Notes: generated by a model not told the origin, from the sequence alone. A DNA stretch of 64,000 bases from Prosopocoilus inquinatus (GCA_036172665.1 CM069870.1:68634212-68698211); one strand, 5' to 3'. Positions 22,646-33,911 are shown, counted from the stretch's first letter. Numbers and translations: made by a program.

Positions 22646-24150
22646 CTACGTGTTTGATTTTGTCTTTGTCTTTAAAGGACTTTATCCATCCTCCTTCTTT
22701 ATTTCACCTATGACAGCATGGTTTCTTTATTGTATTCTGTTTCTGTTTTTCTTTTCTATATCTGCCATGTCTCGTAATGTAAAGGATCGAATGTTCAGTA
22801 CGTGGAGCTGCCATTAAGTTGCGATTAAATAATATTATCACGTATCGTAACGCATGGTGCAAGGTCAAAGTCAAGTAGCGGAGGTTGAATTTCCTCGAAT
22901 TATTCGGATAGCACGACGCGCAATAGACAAGAACGAATTTAAGCCGGCGGAAGTTGCAATATTGCTCTTAATTACGCACACGATTAAGGATTTTTTATGC
23001 ATAACAAACGCAACATCCGATACTCCCCACTTGCGTGACAATTGGGAAGGAGAAAGTGCTTAAGCAAAGCCGGAGCGGACAAGAAGTCGATGTTCCGGGT
23101 CCGTCGATCAAGCCTCTTGAACTAACTATATGTATTTTGTCTTTGTCTTTGAAGGCCTTATTCTATCCTCCCTCTTTATTCCATGACCACGCAGTATGGT
23201 ATTTAATTGTAAAAGATCGAATGTTCAGTACGCAGAGACGTAATATTGTTATAAAAATTAAGTTGCGCTTAATTAATGTTATAATGTATCATAACGCAAA
23301 GTGCAAGGTCAGAGTCAAGTAGTGGAGGTTGAATTTCCTCGAATTATTCGGACAGCACGACTCGCAGTAGACAAGAACGAAGTCTAGCCGGCGGAAATTG
23401 CAATATTGTTCCTAATTATGCACACGATTAAGGATTTTTTTTTGCATAGCAAATGCAATATCCGATATTCCCCACCTGCGTAACAATCAGGAAGGGGGGA
23501 GTGCTTAAGCAAAGCGGGAGCCGACAAGAAGACGATCTTCCGGGTCCTTCGAGTCCAGCCTCTTGACCTAACTATATGGTTTTGTCTTCGTCTTTGAAGG
23601 CCTTATTCTAACTTCCCGCTTTATTTCATGGCCACATAGTATGGTATTTTATTGTAAAGGATCGAATGTTCAGTACGCAGAGACGTAATATCGCTGTAAA
23701 AATTAAGTTGCGCTTAATTAATGTTATAATGTATCATAACGCAGAGTGCAAGGTCAGAGTCAAGTAGTAATGGTTGAATTTCCTCGAATTATGCGAACAG
23801 CACGACGCGCAATAAACAAGAACGAAGTCGAGCCGGCGGAAGTTGCAGTATTGCTCTTAATTATGCACACGATTAAGGATTCTTTATGCATAGCAAGCGA
23901 ACATCCGATATTCTCCATTTGCGTAACAATCTGAAAGGGAAAAATGCTTAAAAACGGTGGCAGCGTACCAGAAGTCGATCTTCCAGGTCTTTGGAATCAA
24001 GCCTGTTGTCCCAATTACGTGTTCCGTTCCACGTTAAGGTTATTTTTTTATTTTGATTATTTTTTTATAATCAGTCAGTTTGCTCAGTTTGATATTAATT
24101 TCGCGAATGAGGATACAACTCATCACGATAAACATTTTTTGTAATCAAAT
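22646..24150 (+). repeat. 445-bp tandem repeat, three copies
   Basis: aggtca.agtcaagtag lies at 22862, 23307 and 23751 (steps 445 and 444 bp). Each copy holds ttgaatttcctcgaatta, agccggcgga, gcacacgattaaggatt and a cttgcgt.acaat word, then gtctttgaaggcctta. Copies are moderately diverged; a 62-69 residue frame starting at the repeat is similar in copies 1 and 3 but disrupted in copy 2. The end (tttcgcgaatgaggatacaa) is shared with the ~1-kb family at 8.4-12 kb. Confidence 0.92.
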
Positions 24151-24999
24151 TATAAATCAAAGTTCGATGTACATCCGGAAGCTACACGAATATTTCATTG
24201 CTGAAGAATGAAGTTAGGCAGTATTGTTAATTACTTCGATTTATTTCGGGTGCTCGCCCGCGTTCATAACACAATAATTCCGGGAGATGGTTCCAGCGTG
24301 GGCGTTTCTTTGGAAAGCCGTGAGTCAGAAGGACCTTTCCGAGAGTCGGGCAAATGTTCGTGACAATGCGGTTCCGGCGTGAAGCACACCGACGGACGAC
24401 CGCATGTTACGTACAAACGCCGCCTTGTTCCGTTCAACCCCAGCAGGCCACCCGCACCGTCTCTCTTGCATGATTTATCGACCCGTGTTCGCCGGTACGC
24501 GGCACCCGATGCCAAAAATTTTTCGACAATTGCTTACGACAAGGCCGCCGTTACTCCGCGTTTTGTTATTTTTTTCAAACCGGGGGATTCACCTGAGAGA
24601 TGAAAAGGAGCCGCGGGCGGCAAAAAAGCGTTCCGGTTGGCGGTGAGCGCTGCTGCGGTCGACGCGGTGCGGCTGCGGTCGCTGAATCAATAAATTTTAC
24701 TGCGGCAACGGAAGCTTCTTACGATATTTGCTTTACACAAACGTGCTAGCTAAAATAGTAGATACCTTTTTTTGTTTTTGAACAAATCCGACTCATTGTC
24801 AAGATGCGTGCGAAATTAAATATTAAACTAAATATTAAACTAAATCAAAGTCGAGGAACATGTCTTGCAAAGGGCTTTGAGCGACGCCTTACTCGTAGTA
24901 AATGAAGAATAAAAGTCAGCACAACACTTAAGAAATTGCAATTCTAGAAGCTGCTATCCGAATCTGTGTTAAGAGCTCATTTCAATTTCAGTTTAAAAC
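24151..24999. other. Unique island, GC-rich centre
   Basis: GC-rich from about 24250 to 24720, then AT-rich. Overlapping frames of 74-83 residues occur on both strands at 24264-24646, typical of GC-rich non-coding DNA; none shows a family motif. Possible host sequence. Confidence 0.35.
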
Positions 25000-25860
25000 A
25001 TTGCTTCTTTCGTCAGCGGCTTAGAAGTCACATTTGCCGCCCTTTGTTATTTTGCCGAAGTGTAGTCAAATGACCGATGGGTCGCGGCTTCCTCTTAAAG
25101 CGCACGTTAAACGTTTCTGCGTGTCTGCGAGATCAAAGGATACCGCAAAATTCGTACATGTCAGTTACACCCCGGATTAATTTACGCTGTTTTCTTCTTA
25201 AATGAAACCTCCATCAACTTCAAACAACACTGCAAACCCGGTGGTTATACGTGGTTTAGTTTAGAGTCATTCGAGTATTGTATGTTTAGATTTTCGCACT
25301 TCTTAACCTTGAGTAAGCGGTAACTTTACCTGAACGTGCTCATAAGATAAACCATTTGTGCGTGAAGACACTTGGTTACGGTTTGGAAAATCGCTTTTCA
25401 ATGACCAGCCTGTATATAAGCAAATTATGCCTGAGAAGTGTAAAAGACGCGAATTATTTCAGGCGCAATTCTTCGTCTATTTTTGCGTTTTATATTTAAA
25501 CCGACGACGTTGTTGACATACGGAGCAATCCATATACCGCTCGACGATTAAACCTCAAAAAAGTCGGGAAATGTCACAGAGATAAACGAAATCGAAACAC
25601 CTGCCGCGGCTTTGTGCAAACAAATGCCGCCCGCTTCGAGGTTACCTTCGCCTCCGTTTGCTGCTTTGCCGAGGTATACTCAAATAGCCGATACGGACGT
25701 GGCTTCCTGTTAAAGTGCATGTGAGTTTCTGTGTATCTGCGAGATCAAAGGATACCGCCAAAGTCATAGATGTCAATTACCCGCGCTTGTTTACGATCTT
25801 TTTTTGCATATGCAAATTATCCCTGAGAAGTCCAAAAGAGCATTGATCTATCTTTCCTTT
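25000..25860 (+). repeat. Diverged satellite copy (~1.3 units)
   Basis: From a diverged gaggtt-like start through ggcttcctcttaaag, gataccgcaaaattcgta, ttaaccttgagtaagcgg, cagcctgtatataagcaaat, cacctgccgcggctttg and cgtggcttcctgttaaag, all in satellite order. It is about as diverged from the main array as the array's edge units, and is a solitary remnant. Confidence 0.9.
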
Positions 25861-25942
25861 CTTTTATTCGGTTTCATTTAATTTTTTTTTACTTTGTAAC
25901 CATCAATTTACCATCTTTTTTTATGTTTGTTAATCGATTTAT

Positions 25943-26152
25943 CTTCAGTTCAAGGGATAAGATCAAACCCCTAGCCGCCTGAGGGCGTGCCTTAAGCGGT
26001 TTTCTGCTATTACTGGGCTGTGGAGTTTCTCGAGCTGCCCTTTTGCTAATGAGGCCCCAATTAGGGCCGAAATAGCGCTATACAGAGGATACTTGAAGTC
26101 CCCACCACAATCTGAGCAGATTTGCAGCACCGTAACAGTTGCTTCTCATGTG
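25943..26152 (+). mobile_element. ~210-bp insertion carrying hammerhead, Penelope-type
   Basis: The flanks (caatttaccatc, gtttgttaat and tttactcgatttgagttt) are continuous in the related block at about 19800-19880, so this segment is an insertion there absent. It has GC-rich, non-repeated sequence and contains the hammerhead at 26040-26088. Short copies of Penelope-like elements carrying such ribozymes are known from many animals; the class assignment is inferred from the ribozyme type. Confidence 0.65.
26040..26088 (+). ncRNA. Decayed type I hammerhead ribozyme
   Basis: The fold can be read directly. Stem I: cttttg (26040-26045) with cagagg (26083-26088), 6 pairs including two G-U. Core ctaatga (26046-26052). 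Stem II: ggccc (26053-26057) with gggcc (26064-26068), loop caatta. Then gaa (26069-26071), and a very short stem III (atag with ctat) closing to the cleavage triplet ata at 26080-26082. The tiny stem III is the mark of the minimal form found in Penelope-like elements. The second core G (position 5, at 26048) is A, a change known to abolish activity, so this copy should be inactive. Confidence 0.75.
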
Positions 26153-26560
26153 TTCTTGTTTTATTTACTCGATTTGAGTTTATTTTGCATTTCAATCCCG
26201 TCGATTGATTGAGCAGCCTGTGTATATGCAAATTAAATTATCCCTGAGAAGATTTATTTATCGCGCAATTCTTCGTCTATCTTTTAATTGTACATTTAAA
26301 TCAATGCTGCTGACATATGACGCAATCCGTCTATTGCGTGTTGGCGATTAAACCTCAAAGAAGTCAGGAATTACCAAAGTGACGTTTATGGACATGATTT
26401 ACGACATTCAATTGAAAACACGTGCGGTATATCGCAAGGAACAAACGTACACCGCCTCTTGTTGTCTTGGCGAGTGTTACTGAAATGGCCGATAGGGGCG
26501 TAGCTTGCTCTTAAAATGTAAGCGTGATTCTGCGTTTTGCGAGATCAAAGGATACCGCTT
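26153..26560 (+). repeat. Diverged satellite-related block, copy 2
   Basis: Matches 19866-20199 in order: cgatttgagtttatttt, a cagcctgtgtatatgcaaat core, aatgctgctgacatatgacg, gtgacgtttatggacatgat and gggcgtagcttgctcttaaa. Both blocks sit downstream of similar T-rich flanks. Confidence 0.8.
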
Positions 26561-27423
26561 ATATACCCAGTGTTCCGTTGAATACGTACAACTTCAACAT
26601 ATTTTTTGGTAACGCAATTATTTTTATTTTTTGTTTTTTTTTTATTTTCATGAAGGGTATCTGACGGCACCCTGTTTTTTTCTTGATATTTGTAATGCGA
26701 ACAACAATAATGATTTGAATTTGTACCAAAAATTATTATACCCGGTGTTTCGTTAGTCTGTTCACAAACTCTGGTAAATGCAAGCAGATGTCATTTAATA
26801 ATTTAATGCATAATTTTGAATTTAAAACGAAACAGGCCCTCGATTTGCAACGACGATGGGGGCAGGGGGGCACTTTTGAGTGTTTGTTATAATTTTATTA
26901 TTTGAGCTGTGTATTCTTTCTATTCTACCTTCGCCTGCGTGTGAGATACGCGTAGCCTCAAGTTTTGTTTGGGACCTTCTGCAATCACTAAGTCAGTCCG
27001 GGGACGCTGACGAAGTGCTTTTAGGCAATCAGCTTGGGTTGAATCCGCACTGGCGCCCGAATACCTTACCATCATAATATTACCCATCCCCATTCTCGCT
27101 GTAGCTAGCCGAGGGGAAAAGCTGGGGAAAGGCCCAGCGCAGAGTTGTCACCAGGTCCAGCTAAGATCGGAGGCTGCTCGTTTTAGAGTAAATTCGTTGA
27201 CAGATCCTATGCTATGACGAACATTTTGATTCCGGTGCAGCCAACTTAATTTCGTACTTTGGTCATACATTTATAATTACCCACGTCATACATTTTTAAT
27301 GCCGCTGGGTTACCCTCCTCGCAGCGAGTTTGTACCTCACGTAGTATAGCATTTGAGTGGATCGCGTTCGTCTGCTCTGGTCGATACCTTCGTAGCAGTT
27401 TAACCTCAAAAATTTATGTGATA
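26561..27423. other. Mixed spacer with structured-looking GC-rich core
   Basis: AT-rich to about 26830, then a G+C-richer stretch (about 26930-27180) containing words such as ctggcgcccgaatacc and ggggaaaggcccagcgcag. It is unique in the window, lacks an open frame over about 65 codons and could be an old retroelement leader or structured RNA, but no family could be named. Confidence 0.35.
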
Positions 27424-27917
27424 TAAAACCTAACTGAAGTATTTGTTTCGTTTGTCTTCAAAACCAATATGGATTAAGTTATATGGATAAGTTTTTTTTG
27501 TTGCTTAAACGCAGGTGTTTGTTCGTTCATTTGTAGGCAAGAGTTCTGTTTACCCTAAACGGTGTATATTTTTTGCTCACCCGTCGTCTGTTTGCGGACA
27601 GTTAACAGTTGCCAGTCAACATTTTGGACCGTCAATCGCTCCGCCTCATCAGCAATCCTCAACTGTTCTAGACTTATTCAGACGGAAAAGAAATGTCTCC
27701 TTGGCCGAAGCATTTACACAATTTTAAAATCTTAACGATCTTACAGACTCTTTCGAGAATAAATAGAAATATGAACATAATATACGACACCTGTTTTTGT
27801 ATGTATTGCTATTTGTTTTATTTTTTCCGTCCCTCAGGAAACGTGTCCCGTGTCTTCTGAATACTTTATATCTTCGTCCGTGTCAACATCGGGTCGCAGC
27901 TTCTGACGGCGGCGTAC
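27424..27917 (+). repeat. ~490-bp duplicated segment, copy 2
   Basis: Counterpart of 18649-19128, with the same order of words. Here it lies outside satellite DNA, followed by unrelated sequence after ggcggcgtac. The shared end at that word in both copies suggests a defined element boundary. No inverted or long terminal repeats were seen. Confidence 0.92.
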
Positions 27918-29164
27918 ACGTTTGGCCTCTCATTTGTTATGACCTAATCGATCAGCGTTGACCCGACGGGCCCCGACGTACTCTCCCTCGTCGTCGTCAT
28001 CTCCAGACCGTACGGCGTTTAAGGCATTCCGACCGTACTTTTGTATTCGCCTGCATAATTTATTACAGTTCACCCCTCCCGGCTTCGTGGAGCTCTCCGA
28101 CAAAGATCTGCGATTTATTCTTCCTCGAAGCCTTACGTTTTTCGCTTTCGTAAAAAGTCTTCATTTTTACGGAACCGCCATCGCGTCGCGTCGGTTGCTC
28201 CGTCGCTCATATTTCTCTGATACGACGTGCGATATCGGATGTTCCGGTTCCGGGGTGGTCAGCTTTGCGATGTGGTGAGGCGGAGATGACGTAACTTGCG
28301 GTGACCCGGCGGATTTTTTTTTTTTTTCATTTTTTGAAAAGTAAAAGAAAGTAAAGATACTTCATCTGATACTGGTTCTAATTAATCCGTCAGTTACTTG
28401 GCTGGCACCATTAAAATAATAAACAAAACGCATAGGTGATCTTTGAGTTCCCTCTCAAACGCGTAGGCTCCGCAAAAAAAAAGATGATTAGGTTCGGGCG
28501 AAAATAAAACGTTCATAAAAGCACACAGATCAAAAAAGGCGAATTTACTCAAACCCCAATAGAGTTAATGGCCGCAAAAATATCAAAAATATTCAAATTT
28601 GCGCTGCCCAAAACAGAAAAGGGCGCTGGCGCATTGGCGTGAGTACTCTCGCGTTGCTTACACTTGCTAGTTACCATGTGCGGAAACCAGCTCGGTGCTG
28701 AGGAAATTAACTTGTTGCACCGCCTGCGGCTTCAGTCGTGACGGACGTGGGTGTTACGGTAATAGTAAACCAAAACCGGCATAAAGCAATGAACTAAATA
28801 AACCCTAGTGCAAAATTCCGATCGTAAATAAAGGGTAGTTGCCACCTGGGTAATCCTCCTTGCGACTTCTTACATCACCCGCGTCGGCGTATGAAGACGT
28901 GGACATCAAAAACCCCGGCCGACTAGACGAATGCCGGTCTTACATCTGCTCTCCCTGATTGGATCGTCACAGATAACAGCAGAACGTCGTTCTTCAAGCA
29001 CAAGTCAGACCAGAAACTGGGCCCAACAGTCCATACTACCACCACAAGGTGTACTAAAGCATATACCAAAAGATCGCCCCAAAAAGGTCGCACGTAACTA
29101 GATGGCTGTAAGAGAAGGGAGAGTTTGACACTTATAACCTGCACGGAAAAGAGAGCAGACGTCT
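27918..29164. other. Unique spacer
   Basis: A GC-rich first part (to 28310), a poly-T run at 28312-28327, then AT-rich and mixed sequence. The 106-residue frame at 27958-28278 has no recognisable domain and begins with a Ser run from a tcgtcgtc repeat; it is not called. Confidence 0.35.
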
Positions 29165-29754
29165 CAACACACCTGCCCTGCACATCAAGAACGAGGCTGA
29201 GACAACTCCGAGGAGAAGAGAAGGAGTTTTAGTCACCCAACACCACGTCAAAACCGACACGAAGTCGTACACAGAGGAAACCTCCCAGAGGTTCCTCTCG
29301 AAAATCAAAACGGTTCCGTCTCCCGAACGACATTCGAAAAATGTCACGCAAGGCCTCCTCCACATCAATCTGTAGGTGCTGGCGGCAACGCAAGGCGACT
29401 GACTCCCTGGAAGCGCGTCATAGGTTAATTAAAATTAAAATTAAACGCCCTACCTTTGAATTACGGGTTCGCATGAATAGAAACACTTGTAAGAGCATTC
29501 GAAACCAATAGAATCAAAGTAGAAGATGGAAAGCCGTAGTATGACAACGAAGGTACGCGTTCGTTGTCTAAATATTCTATTCAGTGCAAAAGTCGCAGTT
29601 CTTAAAACCGGAAATAGCAATAAAGCTAGGAATGTAAACAATCGTTTGAAGTCTAGCAGACTAAAAAAAAAAACGAATGTAAACAACGCGAAACTGATTA
29701 AAAAACAGCCACGCCCCTAGCGGCCATTTGGCTGAAAATTCGTAGGTAAAAAGT

Positions 29755-30200
29755 ACTGCAGCCCATACCGGACCCCGCCACTGGCTCGAACACATTTTCG
29801 AAGACGGAAAGAAAGAGAATCCTCCGGGCGGCTTTGCGTTGGTTGGCACCAGTTAGATTGAATTTTACTTCGTTTGAAACTTCCGAAGTTTCGTGACAAT
29901 TTAGGATAGGTTGACCTTGGAACATCGATGAGACGGCCATTACAGGCCCATGCAGGACCCCGCCGCTGGCTCGAAGCACGCCCGTAGACTGACACATTTC
30001 CGAGAACGAAAATAAAAAAAAGGAAATTTCTTAATCAGTCCCTCCTGGGGACGTCTTTGCATACATAGGTTGGCATCAGGTGGGTCGGGTTGATCTTGAT
30101 CTCGAAAGTTCTTTTGAAATTTCCGACGTTTTCGGCAATTTAAGTTGGGTTGACTTGACCTTAGAACGTCAGTTTGATGACCGTTAGAGCCCTAAAACGG
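29755..30200 (+). repeat. ~190/245-bp subrepeats inside the unit
   Basis: Two consecutive blocks share cggaccccgccactggctcg / aggaccccgccgctggctcg, then a ttggcac.ag or ttggcatcag word, gttgatcttgatc-like and gaaatttccgaagttt-like words and a gttgaccttggaac-type word before gccgttacag. The same pair is found in unit 2 at about 31335-31760, so it predates the larger duplication. Confidence 0.7.
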
Positions 30201-30324
30201 GAACTGTCTAACTTATTTGCCTCAACGGAAAGCACCAGGAGAACGCGTCGTCCTTCGGAGTAACGCTTACGAGAATAAGAACATGGATACCTTATATATC
30301 ACTGACTGAACTCCACCCCTGGAT

Positions 30325-30412
30325 TTTCCATGTTCTACTATTTTTCTGTGTACTTGTTTTTGTTTTGTTTTGTACAGTGGAAAATAAAGACATTATAATT
30401 ATTGTTATAAGA
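30325..30412 (+). mobile_element. Possible 3' end of a non-LTR element
   Basis: Ends gtggaaaataaagacatt followed by ATT-like repeats, similar to the tail of the fragment at 43.8 kb (gaaaataaagacactttatt plus TTA repeats). Present in both tandem units (again at about 31885-31975). Only the terminus is visible, so confidence is modest. Confidence 0.4.
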
Positions 30413-30642
30413 GAGGCGGCAATCACTCTGCACTGAATCGGCGGTGGAAATCAGCCCTGGGCTACTTGTTAGCAGGAAGAAAATATGTGGAATTTACGAC
30501 CGCGAGCGGTAAACGCACGTGGAAAACAACCGAATAACAAAATGGAGAATCAACAACTTTCCTGATGCACGGCAAGCTGGAAAAGATTCAAACGTCCCTC
30601 AAAACCGAACCGAACTGTCTCGAAGCCTGCTGGGACGGCAAC

Positions 30643-30750
30643 TGTTATGTAACGATGCGCTTTTGACGCTACTATTGTCTGGGCTTTTTTAATTGAAATT
30701 TTGGTGTTATTGCACCGTGAAAAGACTTCTTTTAGATGATAATTTTTGTG
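30643..30750 (-). mobile_element. BEL/Pao LTR fragment in unit 1
   Basis: tgttatgtaacgatgcgc through agatgataatttttg matches the start (plus coordinates) of the full LTR at 33912-34146 and the fragment at 32213. It was carried along when the unit was duplicated. Confidence 0.85.
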
Positions 30751-30755
30751 GTCCT

Positions 30756-32326
30756 GTCCTGTCCTGCACGTCAAGGACGAGGAGGCTGAGACAGCCTCGA
30801 GAAGAAGAGAAGGAGTTTTAGTCACCCAACACCACGTCAAAACCGACACGAAGTCGTACACAGAGGAAACCTCCCAGAGGTTCCTCTCGAAAACCAAAAT
30901 GGTTCTGTCTCCCGAACGACATCCGACAGATGAGACGCAAGGCCTCCTCCACATCAATCTCTAGGTGCTGGGGGCAACGCAAGGCGACTGGTCCGCTGGA
31001 AGCGCGTCACAGGTTAATTAAAATTAAAATTAAACGCCCTACCCTTGAATTACGGTTTCGCACGATCAGAAACCCTTGTGAGAGCATTCGAAACCAATAG
31101 AATCAAAGTAGAAGAGGGAAAGCCATGGTATGACAACGAAGGTACACGCCAGCCAAATATTCCATTCAGTGCAAAAGTCGCAGTTCTTAAAGCCGGAAAT
31201 AGCAATGAACCTAGGAATGTAAACAATCGTTTGAAATCTAGCGGATGTCCAATTTAAGCAAAAAAAAAACAATGTAAACAAACAGCTACGCCCCTAGCGG
31301 CCATTTGGCTAAAGATTCGTCGGTAAAAAATACTACGGCCCATATCGAACCTCGCCACTGGCTCGAACAGATTTTCGAGGACGGAAAGAAAAATAATCCT
31401 CCGGGTGGCACCAGTTAGATTGAATTTACCTTAACCTTGAAACTTCTTTTCAAATCTCCGAAATCTCCTGGCAATTTAGGTTAGGTTAGGTCGACCTTGG
31501 AACGTCGATGGAACGGCCATTCCAGGCCCATACCGGGAATCCGCCGCTCGCTCGAAGTACGCCCGTAGACGGACACATTTCCGAGAACGAAAATAAAAAA
31601 AAGGAAATTTCTTATTCAGTCCCTCTGGTGTGGGCGTCTTTGCGTAGGTTGGCATCAGGTTGGTCGGGTTGATCTTGATCTTGGAAGCTCTTTTGAAATT
31701 TCCGAAGTTTCCCGGCAATTTTGGTTGGGTCAGAACGTCGGTGTTGATGGCCGTTACAGCCCTAAAACGGGAACTGTCTAACTTATTTTCCTCAACGGAA
31801 CGCACGAGGAGAACGCGTCGTCCTTCGGAGCAACGCTTACGAGAATAAGAACATGGATACCTTAGATATCACTGACTGAACTCCACCTCTGGATTTTCCA
31901 TGTTCTACTATTTTTCTGTGTACTTGTTTTTGTTTTGCTTTGTACAGTGGAAAATAAAGACATTATTATTATTGTTATAAGAGAGGCGGCAATCACTCTG
32001 CTCTGAATCGGAGGTGGAAATCAGCCCTGGGCTACTTGTTAGCAGGAAGAAAATATGTGAAATTTACGACCGCGAGCGGTAAACGCACGTGGAAAACAAC
32101 CGAATAATAAAATGGAGAATCAACAACTTTCCTGATGCACGGCAAGTTGGAAAAGATTCAAACGTCCCTCAAAACCGAACCGAACTGTCCCGAAGCCTGC
32201 TGAGACGGCAACTGTTATGTAGCGATGCGCTTTTGACGCTACTATTGTCTGGGCTTTTTTTAATTGAAATTTTGGTGTTATTGCACCGTGAAAAGACTTC
32301 TTTTAGATGATAATTTTTGTGGTCCT
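30756..32326 (+). repeat. 1.58-kb tandem duplication, unit 2
   Basis: Second copy of the unit described at 29165. The boundary with unit 1 falls at a short gtcct repeat (gtcctgtcctgtcctgcac), and unit 2 ends at ggtcctt, where BEL/Pao internal sequence starts. The shared gtcct word at both breakpoints suggests a microhomology-mediated duplication that copied part of the retrotransposon end. Confidence 0.93.
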
Positions 32327-32345
32327 TCAAACAAAACTTGATTGT

Positions 32346-33862
32346 TTAATTATTGAGAGATCCTATTGATGTAGAAATCATGTATTGAGTTTGTAGAGAA
32401 GAACGATTAATTCCAGTTACTGAAATATCAATCGACTTTTGGTTCAATGACAATCTTTTGGCTAATGAATTAGTCATGAAATTAGATTGAGAACCATTAT
32501 CTAATAAAGCGCGACATTCATGCCATTTACCATTTCCATCTTTCACGTTTATGATAACAGTTAATAGTAATACGTATGACACTTGACTTGTGCTGGATGT
32601 GTGAGAAATAGTTGTGATAGTTGATTCTTTTTGTGAAATTGTGCCTTCTGAAGCATTTATTGTTTTAGTGTCATGCAAGAGTGTATTATGTCTTTTGCTA
32701 CACTTCTTGCACTGAACATAATTGCATTTATTTGCTAGATGATTTGGATGTAAGCAATTCATACAAAGTTTTGCTGATCTTACTTCTTGTTTTCTATTAG
32801 GAACTGACATTTTGAGAAATTCATTGCAATGAAAAACGAAATGATTTCCTTTGCAAATAGGGCATTCTCGTTTTTGCACAGTGACATGAGATGATGTTTC
32901 CTTGAGTGTTTGTCGTTTGTTTGTTGTTTGATGACTGACTAACTTTATATTCTGATTTAGAAATTGCTTCTAATGTATGGCATTGATGAGTAAGAAATTC
33001 AGTCATTTGTTTGAAAGTAGGAATATCGGTTGTCGTTAATTGATTTTCCCATTCTTTTAGTGTAAATTGTTCTAATTTTGAACCAATTAAATAGACAAGC
33101 AAATCATCCCAACTGTCAGTAGGCCGTTTAAGTGCCTTAAGAGCTCTAACATGCTTGACGGAGCCATCAAGAATTTGACGCAATATTGATGCACGCTCTT
33201 TATTTGCAGAAGGTAAATTATGAATAGCGCGTATGTGATCTTGAACTATTAAACTTTTATTGTCATAACGCTCTTTTAACATTTTCCAAGCCATCTGATG
33301 ATATTTGCAATGATTGAACAACTTCAGCAGCTTCACCTTTTAGCGACGATTTGAGAAAGTGAAACTTCTGAATAGGCGCAATGTCATTGCTTTCATGACT
33401 TAACGTACGAAACGTATCATCAAATGGTATCCATTCCTGATATGAACCATAAAACTCTGGAAGATTGATTCTTAGGGGTCTAACATAATTTCTTTGAGAA
33501 GAATTCGTTGAACCATTCTCATCAGGGTCCTTGCATGATTCGGAAAAGATTGATTTTAATAATTTGTCAGCTTGACACATTGCATTAAAATAATCATTTT
33601 CAAAATTCTCAATTTCATTATTTGCAGAATCCGAATCTTCAACGGCCTCGATTTGGCATTGAATTTCTTGAAATAATGATAATAAAGGTTCCAAAGTTGT
33701 CTTGCGCAGGCGAATTTGCTCAGGATTAGGATTAGTTGCCAAAAAATTTGAAAATCTTGTTAGGCTTGATTTCAAATTTGTGCGTTTTACTTTCAAAATC
33801 TTGATATCCGCCATAATCAACTGTACGAAAAGTAAAGCTCTAGAACTGACCTTGCTTTCCAA
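32346..33862 (-). pseudogene. BEL/Pao gag-protease polyprotein remnant, frameshifted
   Basis: Structural and protease part of a BEL/Pao polyprotein, three consecutive frames. N part (from 33862) has the DUF1759-type gag region with LRINLPEFYGSYQEWIPFDD and FHFLKSSLKGEAAEVV. Frame then shifts by one base near 33290 and continues WKMLKERYDNKSLIVQDHI and LKALKRPTDSWDDLLVYLI. A second shift near 32900 leads to three zinc knuckles, CPICKGNHFVFHC, CMNCLHPNHLANKC and CKKCSKRHNTLLH. The retropepsin-like domain follows with ALLDNGSQSNFMT, where the usual active-site D-S/T-G is DNG, and stops at 32346. Two frameshifts plus the missing pol region make it non-functional. Confidence 0.93.
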
Positions 33863-33889
33863 AAACCATGATCTTGCTCATCACTTCCG

Positions 33890-33911
33890 TATCTCGGCAC
33901 GAAGGACCAAA
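33890..33911 (-). promoter_or_regulatory. Primer-binding site region of BEL/Pao element
   Basis: On the minus strand the LTR end (CTACATAACA) is followed by TT and then TGGTCCTTCGTGCC, a sequence starting with TGG as expected for pairing to a tRNA 3' CCA end. The tRNA could not be identified by eye. Confidence 0.65.

Larger units (their letters stand above)
29165..30755 (+). repeat. 1.58-kb tandem duplication, unit 1
   Basis: Aligns end to end with unit 2 (30756-32326) at an offset of 1571-1586 bp. Starts cctgcacatcaag, includes ttagtcacccaacaccacg, tcgcagttcttaaaaccgg, a subrepeated block, the 3'-tail-like end at about 30350-30420 and ends in a ~105-bp piece of the BEL/Pao LTR. Multi-frame ORFs here are not conserved between the two units. 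Confidence 0.95.

Noticed and set aside
26930..27180. Fragment of rRNA or another structured RNA (ggggaaaggcccagcgcag)
   Set aside because: A few words resemble the 5' region of large-subunit rRNA, but the order and flanks do not match, so no call was made.
31480..31500. Telomeric TTAGG array
   Set aside because: Only two to three units (aggttaggttagg); too short to be more than chance.
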